From contig CAZSXS010000070.1 in the NCBI GenBank assembly GCA_964611385.1, positions 1 to 19,908 on the forward strand: a stretch of DNA of 19,908 bases. The letters are read 5' to 3'. Below the pieces are notes generated by a model. It saw nothing but the letters and a program-made list of their open reading frames with translations, ran no database searches and was not told the DNA's origin. This document shows, piece after piece, positions 6,723 through 14,520 of this stretch. Both the position numbers and the translations under genes were made by a program. The DNA comes from CAZSXS01 sp964611385 (GTDB taxonomy: Bacteria; Bacillota; Clostridia; Lachnospirales; CAYPQA01). The stretch's first letter is position 1. Every line of letters begins with the position of its first letter.

Positions 6723-7573
6723 TCAGAAATACAAAAACCCTGAACACCGTCTCAAATATCGTCATCTACACCCTGCTGATTCTCTTGTCTGTTGTGTGGC
6801 TCATCCCTATATTTTGGCTTGTTTTATCATCCTTTCGGGCGGAGCCGGGGGCATACACCTCCTACTTTTTCCCCAAAACCTATACGCTAAGCAACTACAC
6901 GAACCTGTTCACCAAGACAGAGTTATTCAACTATCCGAGGTGGTTTATGAACACCTTGGTTGTGGCTCTCTTCAGCTGCGCACTTTCCAGTCTGTTTGTT
7001 TTAATGACCAGCTACACCTTCAGTCGCCTGCGCTTTAAGGCACGAACTAAACTGATGAACCTCATGCTGATCCTGGGTATGTTTCCGGGCTTTATGTCCA
7101 TGATTGCTATCTACTACATTTTAAAAGCGATCGGGCTGAATCAATCACTGGCAGCCTTGGTCATTGTCTACTCAGGCGGTGCGGCGCTGACCTACTACAT
7201 TGCGAAGGGATTTTTTGACACCATATCCCGTTCCTTGGATGAAGCAGCCACCATAGACGGGGCGACGAAGTTCACTATTTTTTGGAGGATCATCCTGCCG
7301 CTTTCAAAGCCTATCATCGTTTACACGATATTGACAACCTTCATGGCACCCTGGGTTGACTTTATCTTTGTCAGCGTTATAATGAAAGACAACTACGCCA
7401 ACTATACCATTGCCCTGGGGCTTTACCAGATGGTGTCGAGGGAGAACATTTACCGCTACTTTACCCAATTCTGCGCCGGAGCTGTATTAGTCGGCATTCC
7501 TATTACCTTGCTCTTTATGAAGATGCAAGCCTACTATGTTGAAGGTGTGACCGGTGGAGCTGTAAAGGGGTAA
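6719..7573 (+). CDS. malG: MalG-type sugar ABC transporter permease
   Basis: This is the second channel subunit, 284 residues with six predicted membrane helices and the usual length for MalG. The EAA loop is clear at about 175-198 (EAATIDGATKFTIFWRIILP). The start overlaps the end of the preceding permease by four bases, with AAAGGAGGAGG just upstream inside that gene. No ATP-binding subunit follows; Firmicute systems of this class often share one MsmX/MalK-type ATPase encoded elsewhere, and I infer the same here. No glycosidase or regulator gene accompanies the cluster. Confidence 0.94.
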   Translation: MIRNTKTLNTVSNIVIYTLLILLSVVWLIPIFWLVLSSFRAEPGAYTSYFFPKTYTLSNYTNLFTKTELFNYPRWFMNTLVVALFSCALSSLFVLMTSYTFSRLRFKARTKLMNLMLILGMFPGFMSMIAIYYILKAIGLNQSLAALVIVYSGGAALTYYIAKGFFDTISRSLDEAATIDGATKFTIFWRIILPLSKPIIVYTILTTFMAPWVDFIFVSVIMKDNYANYTIALGLYQMVSRENIYRYFTQFCAGAVLVGIPITLLFMKMQAYYVEGVTGGAVKG

Positions 7574-7594
7574 ATGGCACGAAATGAAAAATAA

Positions 7595-7636
7595 TGTCAA
7601 CAGGTTTAGATTCTCCACGGTCTTTCCCTATTGACA
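7595..7636. promoter_or_regulatory. Interrupted inverted repeat before the acetyltransferase gene
   Basis: TGTCAACAGG at 7595-7604 and CCTATTGACA at 7627-7636 are complementary at nine of ten positions, 22 bases apart. It may be an operator with two half-sites one to two helix turns apart or a hairpin closing the malG transcript, though no T-run follows. TTGACA in the right arm is too close to the start codon to serve as the -35 box of the next gene. Confidence 0.3.
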
Positions 7637-7658
7637 GTAATAATGAAAAGGAGTCATC

Positions 7659-8156
7659 ATGAACATTACAATTAAAAGATACGACAAGCTTACAATTGAT
7701 GAGCTTTACGACATTCTGAGTCTGCGGAGTGAAGCATTTGTACTAGAGCAAAACTGTGCTTACCAAGATATGGACTATCGGGACAAGGCAGCTTATCAGC
7801 TGCTTTGCTATGCTGACGAACAAAAGAAAGCCTTACCCTCTGATGAAAAGGATAGCCCCTGGCTGGCAAACGCCTTGGCAGCCACCCTCCGGATTCTGGA
7901 TCAGGGGGTTCGTTTTGAGGAAGTTTGTATCAGTCGGGTGGTCGTCTCCCAGAGACTGCGCCATTCCCGACTGGGTACGAAGATTTTGATTCAGGCCCTT
8001 GACTTTATAAAAAATGAGCTTAAGGAGAAAACCGTTCGGATTTCTGCTCAAGCTCATTTAAAAGGGTTTTATTCGGCTGTCGGTTTTGAACAATGCAGCG
8101 ATACATACTTGGAAGACGGCATTCCTCATATTGAAATGATTTGGACGGCCGAGTGA
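7659..8156 (+). CDS. ElaA-like GNAT family N-acetyltransferase
   Basis: A 165-residue cytoplasmic acyl-CoA-dependent N-acetyltransferase. The N-terminal part (LYDILSLRSEAFVLEQNCAY) is the signature of the ElaA branch of the GNAT fold, where RxxVFxVEQxxxYxxxD is usual. The acetyl-CoA-binding beta4-alpha3 region is the stretch ISRVVVSQRLRHSRLGTK, with an R-x-x-x-LG form of the pyrophosphate loop. The C-terminal GFYSAVGFEQ strand is also typical. Length fits the family (about 150-160). The substrate of ElaA proteins is not established. AAAGGAG lies 7 bases before the ATG. The gene stands alone, 85 bases after malG, and ends in a terminator shared with the converging regulator gene. Confidence 0.88.
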   Translation: MNITIKRYDKLTIDELYDILSLRSEAFVLEQNCAYQDMDYRDKAAYQLLCYADEQKKALPSDEKDSPWLANALAATLRILDQGVRFEEVCISRVVVSQRLRHSRLGTKILIQALDFIKNELKEKTVRISAQAHLKGFYSAVGFEQCSDTYLEDGIPHIEMIWTAE

Positions 8157-8202
8157 CTATACTTCACCGTTTAGCTGTTGCTCATGCCAGGCGCAACAAA
8201 AA

Positions 8203-8241
8203 AGAGCGTGACCGCCCAAAAAGCAGTCACGCTTTGTTTTT
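8203..8241. terminator. Bidirectional terminator between converging genes
   Basis: GCGTGAC at 8206-8212 pairs with GTCACGC at 8226-8232, extended by A-T and G-T pairs to 8203/8235, and is followed by GTTTTT. On the opposite strand the CTTTTTTGTT complement of 8195-8204 supplies the U-run. The right arm overlaps the last codons of the leftward regulator gene (stop at 8227-8229), so both transcripts end in the same element. Confidence 0.8.
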
Positions 8242-8565
8242 CCCTAACAGTTCTCCCATCAAGCTGTCAATAACAACCCTGCTTGTCGGTGACAAAGCTC
8301 TATACTTATTTACTAAATCGGCTTCCTGTTCATTAAGAGCAAATGGCACTGTGTGTTGTATTTTATGTCTTATGTCGGTATGCCCTACAACATAGTCTAT
8401 TGATGTTTCAAAGTAATCGGCAATTTTTGTGAGTGTAGCTATGTCTGGCTCAATGTCGTGGTTTTCATATTTGTTGATTGATTGTTGGCTCATTCCGATT
8501 TCATCAGCTAATTTTTGTTGGCTGATGCCACTTTCGGAGCGTAATCTTTTTATGTTTATAAGCAT
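8227..8565 (-). CDS. XRE family (Cro/CI-type) transcriptional regulator
   Basis: A 112-residue DNA-binding protein. Residues 1 to about 62 form a Cro/CI helix-turn-helix: ISQQKLADEIGMSQQSINKYE is the core, with NxDIEPDIATLTKIADYFETSIDYVVG completing the fold. The C-terminal 45 residues are acidic/polar with no recognised domain, perhaps for dimerisation. GAGGAGGAA about 7 bases before the ATG supports the start. It follows the recombinase gene by 30 bases on the same strand and probably shares its mRNA. Target genes cannot be inferred; autoregulation of the recombinase operon is one possibility. Confidence 0.9.
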   Translation of the reverse strand: MLINIKRLRSESGISQQKLADEIGMSQQSINKYENHDIEPDIATLTKIADYFETSIDYVVGHTDIRHKIQHTVPFALNEQEADLVNKYRALSPTSRVVIDSLMGELLGKNKA

Positions 8566-8595
8566 TTCACTTTCCTCCTCATCTCATTACTGAGT

Positions 8596-9636
8596 TTATC
8601 TCAATTTCACATAGTTTACCGCATTCCGTTTGCGTTCCTCATCCATATGGGCGTAGTGCTTTCGGGTGGTGTTGACATCGGAGTGCCCCAGCACTGAAGC
8701 CACCAGATAGATGTCTCCAGTTTCTTTGTATAAGCTGGTGCCGTATGTACTTCTGAACTTGTGAGGCGTAATTTTTTTGAAGGCAATGACTGCTTGAGAA
8801 TATTTTTTCACCAGCTTTTCAATAGCCCTGTCCGTTAGGCGCTTTTTTTGCATAGACAAAAAAAGCGCCTTTTTATGTTCTCCTATAGCCTCCGCATTGA
8901 GTCTGACTTCAAGATAATTATGAAGGGCTTCTGCTACCTCGTCTCCAAAATAGATGATGGACTCATCCCCACCCTTTCGAATAACTTTAATTCCGCCCAG
9001 CTCAAAATTAATATGGTCTAAGTCAATGCCCACGCATTCCGAAACCCGCATACCTGTTCCAAGAAGCAAGGTGATCAGGGCCAGATCCCGGGTTCGCGTG
9101 TATTGGTGGTATTTTTTTTCACGCTCAGTCAAGTGCTCTCCGCTTTCTACCTCATCCAGCAGTCGTTTGATCTCATGAGGTTCGAGTCGGGTGATCGTTT
9201 TGTCATGAATTTTTGGGAAGTCGATAAACTCAGCAGGATTGCATTGAATACGCTGCTTTTTATAAAAATAGCCAAACAAGCTTCGGATGGCAGCAAACTT
9301 ACGGGATTTTCCCTTTTCATCATTCTTCACGGTAAGCCCTTTTTCATTTTCATAATAGGAAATGTATTCCATGAATTCCTCGATTTGATCTACGTTCACC
9401 TGATTCAAGTCGTCTAAGCTCAGCTCTGTCAGTTCCTTACTACCAAAGGCACGAATATTCTGTAAAAACTCAAAAAAAAGTTTTAAATCCTTCGCATAGT
9501 TTGTTCTGGTCAAGGGCGTGGTCTGGTCGGCGATTCCTCGGAAAAACTCCCCCAAAAAAACCGGCAGCTTGGCTAGTATTCCCCGAAGCTGGGTCATGTT
9601 CTTTTGTTTTCTTTGGTCGTGATAGGTCTTTGCCAT
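8596..9636 (-). CDS. Xer-like tyrosine recombinase
   Basis: A 346-residue site-specific recombinase. An N-terminal SAM-like core-binding domain (about 20-130) is followed by the catalytic domain. The catalytic set is complete: Arg197 in GTGMRVSE, Lys221 in RKGG, His292 and Arg295 in HKFR, His318 in GHSDV, and Tyr328 in HYAH. The length and the absence of an arm-binding or excisionase-linked domain resemble chromosomal Xer proteins, notably the single-recombinase XerS type of about 356 residues, more than phage integrases. An imperfect palindrome lies 39 bases upstream of the start. By analogy with XerS/difSL this could be its site, but phage or element origin is not excluded. The only companion is an XRE regulator. 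GAGGGAGA stands close (3-4 bases) to the ATG. Confidence 0.92.
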   Translation of the reverse strand: MAKTYHDQRKQKNMTQLRGILAKLPVFLGEFFRGIADQTTPLTRTNYAKDLKLFFEFLQNIRAFGSKELTELSLDDLNQVNVDQIEEFMEYISYYENEKGLTVKNDEKGKSRKFAAIRSLFGYFYKKQRIQCNPAEFIDFPKIHDKTITRLEPHEIKRLLDEVESGEHLTEREKKYHQYTRTRDLALITLLLGTGMRVSECVGIDLDHINFELGGIKVIRKGGDESIIYFGDEVAEALHNYLEVRLNAEAIGEHKKALFLSMQKKRLTDRAIEKLVKKYSQAVIAFKKITPHKFRSTYGTSLYKETGDIYLVASVLGHSDVNTTRKHYAHMDEERKRNAVNYVKLR

Positions 9637-9674
9637 GGTCTCCCTCTTTCTGTTACGATGAGTTTTGAATGCAT

Positions 9675-9703
9675 ACTATAAACCGCTTAATAGCGGTTAT
9701 AGT
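9675..9703. repeat. 29-bp imperfect palindrome upstream of the recombinase
   Basis: ACTATAAACCGCT at 9675-9687 and AGCGGTTATAGT at 9692-9703 are complementary apart from one extra A, around a TAAT centre. Weaker symmetry extends outward (GCA and TGC flanks). Size and layout (two arms of about 11-12 bp around a short centre) resemble a dif-like recombination site. It also lies within the inferred 5' leader of the recombinase mRNA, so an RNA hairpin or operator is the alternative. Confidence 0.45.
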
Positions 9704-9732
9704 TGTGCGCTCTGCTTCGTTTCTTGTATCGG

Positions 9733-9761
9733 AGTATAGCAGGAGGTCTTCAGCTTGTCTA
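9733..9761 (-). promoter_or_regulatory. Promoter of the recombinase-regulator operon
   Basis: Read on the minus strand, TAGACA (9761-9756) and TATACT (9738-9733) are 17 bases apart, with TG making an extended -10 (TGCTATACT). Transcription would begin near 9726, giving a leader of about 90 bases that contains the palindrome at 9675-9703. The promoter overlaps the region immediately after the tmcAL stop, so read-through from tmcAL is also possible because no terminator separates them. Confidence 0.7.
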
Positions 9762-9777
9762 TAGTGTGTGAGCCACC

Positions 9778-10995
9778 TTAAACAATCACCAATGCCCTAC
9801 TCATCTCCTGCTTCTCCTCTATTTTTGTCTTTGTAGCCAGCTGATAAATATCGGAGGCAAAAACTTCCTTTTCCCAAAGTGCTAAACCATCGGGATTCAA
9901 AATCATAGGAGCCTTCTTCATGTTTGTAATCACAGGCAGAGAAGAATGCTCTATTATTTTTTTTAGCAAGTATTCCTTTTCCTTCCGAAAGCCAAGTATA
10001 CGCAAATAGGACGGGCCGATTAGATTGTGATGAAAATAAAAAGCCTTATCCATCCCCAGGAGAAGATGAAGGCAAATCCGTTTCACTTTTGCAAAGGTAT
10101 ATCGCTTGGTCTTAACATCCGTCAAAATATCAGAAAGCAGATAATGGCGGGAAGCCGAAGCCAGTATGCGATTTTCCAAACCCTCATAAACCTCAGAGAT
10201 TTGCTTTATCCCCTGCGCCCCAAGCGCTTTAAGCTTATAGTGGAAAATAGGACTCAATTCATTAAAATCCGTCAAGTGATCAATATGGCTCATCAAAATT
10301 TCCAAGGAAGGTTCCGGCATGACTTCCTTTAAGAGCGTATACTCACCCATTAATAAAGCATTTCGTATAGCACCCGAGGAAGAAAACACCCCTTCCAGAT
10401 TGTTTTCATTATGCTTGGACAATCTCTGTACCGTAAAGGGCACTATAGAGGGGTTGATTTTCTTTATTGCTTTCAGATATTCAATCGCCAAAATATTGTT
10501 AGGTGTCTCCAAGTCTTTGGTCTCCTCCGCTCCTTTCATTTTCTGGAGAGCATTTAAGCTTGCCCGTGGAAAAGAAAGACCCCTTGACAGTTGTTCCTTT
10601 AATTCTTTTTGGTACGGTTCGTTTGATTCAGATGAAAGATCAAACCAGTCAGCTACTTCCTTTAGCCGTTCAATGTCTCCACTTTCGGAGCCGAAACAAA
10701 GAGCAGTAACACCTGCTTCGCTTAGAAGCCTTACCGAGGCTTTGGCAAAAAATTCAGCGTTGGCCGTAGAAAAGACAGAGGGCAGCTCAATAACCACATC
10801 CACACCATTCAACAAGGCAGCCTTGGTTCGCAAATACTTATCGAGTATAGCTGGCTCACCTCTTTGCACATAATCTCCGCTCATAACCGCCAACACAGCT
10901 TCGGCTTTGCTAAGTTCCTTTGCCTTTTCAATATGAAAGCGGTGACCATTGTGAAATGGGTTATATTCTGTTATGATACCAACAAGCTTCGTCAT
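9778..10995 (-). CDS. tmcAL: tRNA(Met) cytidine acetate ligase
   Basis: This 405-residue cytoplasmic enzyme (formerly DUF795/YlbM) makes N4-acetylcytidine at the wobble position of elongator tRNA-Met, using acetate and ATP via acetyl-adenylate. The N-terminal nucleotidyltransferase signature is intact: GIITEYNPFHNGHRFH with the HxGH pair at His15 and His18. Typical downstream blocks are SGDYVQRGEPA, DVVIELPSVFSTANAEFFA and LCFGSESGD. Length is normal (about 400). AAAGGAG lies 5 bases before the ATG. In many Firmicutes this gene neighbours DUF177, rpmF and plsX; here it is divergent from the chemotaxis-acetate block, with pta and ackA about 4 kb away. A foldable leader precedes it. Confidence 0.95.
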   Translation of the reverse strand: MTKLVGIITEYNPFHNGHRFHIEKAKELSKAEAVLAVMSGDYVQRGEPAILDKYLRTKAALLNGVDVVIELPSVFSTANAEFFAKASVRLLSEAGVTALCFGSESGDIERLKEVADWFDLSSESNEPYQKELKEQLSRGLSFPRASLNALQKMKGAEETKDLETPNNILAIEYLKAIKKINPSIVPFTVQRLSKHNENNLEGVFSSSGAIRNALLMGEYTLLKEVMPEPSLEILMSHIDHLTDFNELSPIFHYKLKALGAQGIKQISEVYEGLENRILASASRHYLLSDILTDVKTKRYTFAKVKRICLHLLLGMDKAFYFHHNLIGPSYLRILGFRKEKEYLLKKIIEHSSLPVITNMKKAPMILNPDGLALWEKEVFASDIYQLATKTKIEEKQEMSRALVIV

Positions 10996-11034
10996 AGTCG
11001 CTCCTTTAATCTATGTCATTATACGCAGTCTTAA

Positions 11035-11111
11035 ACAGTTCCAAAGCCGCCATCATAAGACCTAGTTAAATTTCTATTGTTTTGCGTGGCAGCTTTGCAA
11101 AGTTGAACTGT
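11035..11111 (-). ncRNA. Foldable 5' leader of tmcAL mRNA
   Basis: On the minus strand, ACAGTTC (11111-11105) pairs with GAACTGT (11041-11035), and CAAAGCTGCC (11097-11088) pairs with GGCGGCTTTG (11051-11042) with one U-G pair. The two right arms are contiguous, the left arms are separated by 7 bases, and the apical loop is about 36 bases. The outer helix begins at or within two bases of the predicted transcript start. It ends about 40 bases before the ATG, without a T-run, so regulation of translation or stability is more likely than termination. I know no matching riboswitch class. Confidence 0.4.
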
Positions 11112-11115
11112 ACTG

Positions 11116-11143
11116 AGTATAGCACAAAAAGCCCATTCTTCAA
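11116..11143 (-). promoter_or_regulatory. Promoter of tmcAL
   Basis: On the minus strand, TTGAAG (11143-11138) and TATACT (11121-11116) are 16 bases apart, again with an extended -10 (TGCTATACT). Transcription would start near 11110, about 115 bases before the start codon, with the foldable leader in between. Confidence 0.65.
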
Positions 11144-11203
11144 GAAAGGCGAAAATATTTTTAAAGAATACAGGTTTATATCCTCATTTTTTGTGTAAAA
11201 CAC

Positions 11204-11232
11204 TTGCTATTTTTTGAAATGCGGACTATAAT
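11204..11232 (+). promoter_or_regulatory. Promoter of the cheR-cheA-cheW-pta-ackA block
   Basis: TTGCTA at 11204-11209 and TATAAT at 11227-11232 are 17 bases apart: a perfect -10 and a four-of-six -35. Transcription would start near 11239, leaving a leader of about 105 bases. A sigma-D flagellar promoter (TAAA, then CCGATAT at about 15 bases) was looked for and not found. The 327-base gap between tmcAL and cheR thus holds two divergent promoters and two leaders. Confidence 0.7.
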
Positions 11233-11343
11233 TAATATATTTGATGTTTAAGAACTGGTGTATTAATATTGTTCGTAAGGTAAATAGTATTTAAAGACCC
11301 AGTATTTTTTGGTAAACGATGTGTGAGGCAGTTCGGAGGTTAT

Positions 11344-12159
11344 ATGAAAGACATCACCGATCAGGAGTTCTATCAAATTAGGGACTTCATAAAAGCAAAT
11401 TTCGGTATCAATTTAAGTGATGAAAAGAAATCATTGGTGTATTCCAGATTAAGGGCTACTTTAGTAGAAAAAGGATTTGAAGACTTTACATCTTATTTTA
11501 AGTTTCTCAAGGAAGACAAAACCGGAGATGCTTTGGTAAGATTTATTGACAAAATTACGACAAACCATACTTTCTTCATGCGAGAGGTAGATCATTTCGA
11601 TTATTTTAGAGATACTGTTCTTCCTTATATAGAAGAAAAGTATTCCGCTCAAAAGGATATACGGCTTTGGTGTGCTGCCTGTTCCTCCGGAGAGGAGCCT
11701 TATACCCTGCAAATGATCCTGATGGACTATTTCAAAAAAAGAAATAAGGCTTGGAATACGCAAATTCTTGCTACGGACATCTCAACAAACGTTTTAACCA
11801 AGGCTTATAAAGGAATCTATACTAATGAAAGCATCGCCCCCCTGTCGAAAGAATGGAAGACTGCCTATTTCAAGCCTTACGATGATAACAACAGTATCAT
11901 TATTGATGAAGTTAAAAAGAATATTGTGTTCAGAAAGCTTAACTTAATGGATAATCAGTTTCCTTTTACAAAACCTTTCCAAGTCATATTTTGTAGGAAT
12001 GTTATGATTTATTTTGATAACCAAACCCGGGACACCCTTGTTCAAAAATTCTATACGATGTTAGAGGACGGGGGTTATCTATTCATTGGGCATTCCGAAT
12101 CGCTCAATCATAACAGCTCAAAGTTTAAATATGTGAAACCTGCAGCATACAGAAAATAA
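11344..12159 (+). CDS. cheR: Chemotaxis protein-glutamate methyltransferase CheR
   Basis: A 271-residue S-adenosylmethionine-dependent enzyme that methylates glutamates of chemoreceptors for adaptation. An N-terminal all-helical CheR domain (about 1-75, with NFGINLSDEKKSLVYSRL) precedes the methyltransferase domain. Motif I is LWCAACSSGEEPYT at 108-121; the FCRNVMIYFD block is at about 216-225 and GYLFIGHSESL near the end. No tetratricopeptide or other extra domain is present. I place the start at the ATG at 11344 because CGGAGGT lies 3-4 bases before it; the in-frame GTG at 11323 has no such site. Being first gene after the promoter, it leads the block with cheA 29 bases behind. The receptor at 1303 lacks a CheR-docking pentapeptide, as is usual in many Firmicutes. 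Confidence 0.96.
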   Translation: MKDITDQEFYQIRDFIKANFGINLSDEKKSLVYSRLRATLVEKGFEDFTSYFKFLKEDKTGDALVRFIDKITTNHTFFMREVDHFDYFRDTVLPYIEEKYSAQKDIRLWCAACSSGEEPYTLQMILMDYFKKRNKAWNTQILATDISTNVLTKAYKGIYTNESIAPLSKEWKTAYFKPYDDNNSIIIDEVKKNIVFRKLNLMDNQFPFTKPFQVIFCRNVMIYFDNQTRDTLVQKFYTMLEDGGYLFIGHSESLNHNSSKFKYVKPAAYRK

Positions 12160-12188
12160 AATAAAAAATTAAAAAAGGGTGATTAGTC

Positions 12189-14507
12189 TTGGCTGATTTT
12201 GATAGAGAATCAATGTTGGAAATGTTTATCTTTGAAATGTCCCAATTGACTGAGCAGCTGGAACAAACCATCATACGTAGCGAATCCGGCTTTACATCGG
12301 ATGACATTAATGAAATTTTCCGAATCATGCATACCATCAAGGGATCGTCAGCAATGATGAAATATGACAATATTTCAACAACCGCCCATTCCATTGAAGA
12401 TATGTTTTATTATTTACGCGAGGAAAACCCAAGCCATGTAGATTATTCTAAGATCGCTGATCTGGTTTTGGAAGGAATGGACTTTATCAAAACCGAATTG
12501 GACAAGGTTGCTGAAGGAAACAATCCTGATGGAGATGGAACGCCCCTCATTTCAAGCATCAAGCAGTACTTAAGTGTTATGAAAAGTGGCGGCGGAGTTG
12601 CAAGTACAGCTTCTGCACAGTCTAAGTCCTCTAAGGACGCCACTCCGGCTTCAGAACCGATTGCAGCTGCCGGTATCAACGCGCCCAACGGTCAATATAA
12701 AGCAAAAATCACTTTTGAAGACGGCTGTGAAATGGAGAATATTAGAGCCTATACCTTGGTTCACAACTTGGGAGATGTAATCACCAATGTATCACATGAG
12801 CCAGTCGATATTCTAAGCGAAGATGCCATTGGGCAAATCCGTAAAAATGGATTTACTGTTCAATTTAAAACACAACTAACATACAATGAAATTTATGATT
12901 TATTGAAAAAAACCATCTATTTGAAGGACTTAAAACTGGAAGCTCAGGATGCGACGATGAAGCTGTCTACCTACACCGCGACGATTTACTTTAAGGAAGG
13001 CTCGGAAATGGAAAATGTGCGGGCCTATAACCTTATTCATATCCTGGAAGAGAATTCTAATATCCTCTCTTATACCCCATCCAATATTTTAGAGGAAGAA
13101 TCAATAGAAGCCATACGGAAGAGAGGCTTTTCTGTCAGCTTTGAAACCTTTGAGACCAATGAGGCTATTAATCAATTGCTCTCAAGTGTGCCCTATCTAA
13201 AAACCTACAACTTGCAAACAAAAGAAAAGGAAGAGCCGAAGAAGGTAGAATCGCAAGAATCAATACACCACGAGGCAGAGCATAGTGAAAGCAATGCGCC
13301 TTCAGCCCAAGCAGCACAGACCACCCAGATTGCTAAGAAGCCTCCTTCTCAGCATGTGATCAACGTAAATCTCAGTAAGTTGGACTTACTCTTAAATCTG
13401 ATGGGTGAATTGGTCATAGCAGAAGCTATGGTAACGCAAAATCCGGATTTAGAAGGCTTGGAGCTTGAGAGTTTTCATAAAGAAACCAGGCAGCTCCGTA
13501 AGATCATTAAGGATGTCCAAGATACGGTTATGTCCATGCGAATGGTGTCCTTGTCAACAACCTTCTTTAAAATGCAACGACTTGTGCGAGATATGTGTAA
13601 ATCTTTGCAAAAAGATGTAGAGTTGGATATCGTAGGTGAAGAGACCGAAGTAGACAGGAACATCATAGAGCATATATCGGATCCCTTAATGCATATTATC
13701 AGAAACTCCATCGACCATGGTATTGAGATGCCAGAAGAAAGAAAAGCGATCGGTAAGCCTGAACGAGGCACTGTGCTTTTAGAAGCAAAAAATTCCGGTG
13801 GTGATATATTGATTATCATCAAGGATGATGGTGCTGGATTAAACAAACAGAAAATCATGCAAAAAGCCAAAAATAATGGTTTGCTTAAAAAACCTGAATC
13901 TGAATATACCGATAAGGAAATCTATCAATTTATATTCCTACCCGGCTTTTCCACCAACGAAGCCGTTACAAGCTATTCCGGCCGTGGCGTTGGTATGGAT
14001 GTGGTCTCAAAGAATCTTGAGCTTGTACGCGGTACAGTTTTGGTTGATTCTGTCCCCAATGAGGGCAGTACTTTTACCTTGAAAATACCTTTGACCCTAG
14101 CAATTATCGAAGGCATGACCATTAAGATGGGCAATGCCAAGTATACGATCCCCATCATTAACATCAAAAAGAGCTTCAAGGTCACAAAGGATCAGGTTTT
14201 CAGCGATCCCGACGGGAATGAAATGATCAAAACCTCCAGAGGTGAGGTTTATAATGTGGTAAGGCTTAACGAGTTCTTTAATATTGACGATGGTGTTAAA
14301 GATATTGAAGATGGGATCATGATTACACTTGAAAACAGTGATCAAACAATTTGCCTTTTTGTTGATGATTTGATTGGAGAACAGCAAGTGGTTGTAAAGA
14401 CGATGCCTAAGTATATTAAGAAAATTCGCGGCTTAAGCGGTTGTACCTTGCTTGGAAACGGCGATATCAGTTTGATCATTGATATTCCAGGTTTCTTTGA
14501 TAAATAA
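12189..14507 (+). CDS. cheA: Chemotaxis histidine kinase CheA with duplicated P2-like domain
   Basis: This 772-residue cytoplasmic kinase couples receptor state to phosphorylation of CheY. P1 (Hpt) is at 1-110 with the phospho-accepting His48 in MHTIKGSSAMM. Two P2-like units follow at about 165-255 and 258-348, sharing EMEN(I/V)RAY and IRK(N/R)GF(T/S)V. A Glu/Ser/Gln-rich linker at about 349-388 leads to the P3 dimerisation helices, from about 389. The P4 ATPase has an N box HIIRNSIDHG at 502-511, G1 DDGAG at 546-550 and G2 GRGVGMD at 598-604. P5, a CheW-like domain, runs from about 640 to the end. The start is TTG, with AGGGTG 8-9 bases upstream; it gives the normal N-terminus MADFDRESM. 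No cheY, cheB, cheC or cheD gene accompanies it in this window. Confidence 0.96.
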   Translation: MADFDRESMLEMFIFEMSQLTEQLEQTIIRSESGFTSDDINEIFRIMHTIKGSSAMMKYDNISTTAHSIEDMFYYLREENPSHVDYSKIADLVLEGMDFIKTELDKVAEGNNPDGDGTPLISSIKQYLSVMKSGGGVASTASAQSKSSKDATPASEPIAAAGINAPNGQYKAKITFEDGCEMENIRAYTLVHNLGDVITNVSHEPVDILSEDAIGQIRKNGFTVQFKTQLTYNEIYDLLKKTIYLKDLKLEAQDATMKLSTYTATIYFKEGSEMENVRAYNLIHILEENSNILSYTPSNILEEESIEAIRKRGFSVSFETFETNEAINQLLSSVPYLKTYNLQTKEKEEPKKVESQESIHHEAEHSESNAPSAQAAQTTQIAKKPPSQHVINVNLSKLDLLLNLMGELVIAEAMVTQNPDLEGLELESFHKETRQLRKIIKDVQDTVMSMRMVSLSTTFFKMQRLVRDMCKSLQKDVELDIVGEETEVDRNIIEHISDPLMHIIRNSIDHGIEMPEERKAIGKPERGTVLLEAKNSGGDILIIIKDDGAGLNKQKIMQKAKNNGLLKKPESEYTDKEIYQFIFLPGFSTNEAVTSYSGRGVGMDVVSKNLELVRGTVLVDSVPNEGSTFTLKIPLTLAIIEGMTIKMGNAKYTIPIINIKKSFKVTKDQVFSDPDGNEMIKTSRGEVYNVVRLNEFFNIDDGVKDIEDGIMITLENSDQTICLFVDDLIGEQQVVVKTMPKYIKKIRGLSGCTLLGNGDISLIIDIPGFFDK

Positions 14508-14520
14508 AGGGAGGTAAGTT

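Noticed and set aside
7631..7660. TTGACA at 7631 as the promoter of the ElaA-like gene
   Set aside because: The -10 position would fall next to the start codon and reads AGTCAT.
8954..9417. Plus-strand open frames inside the recombinase gene
   Set aside because: They are antisense shadows of a gene with an intact catalytic site and have no ribosome binding sites.
8227..9636. Integrated phage or conjugative element around the recombinase
   Set aside because: No excisionase, relaxase, phage structural genes, tRNA target or flanking direct repeats are visible nearby.
10027..10873. Plus-strand frames opposite tmcAL, including one of 184 codons
   Set aside because: Composition is that of the complement of a conserved enzyme, with no start signals.
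11323..11343. GTG at 11323 as the cheR start
   Set aside because: The ATG at 11344 has CGGAGGT immediately upstream and matches the usual CheR N-terminus.
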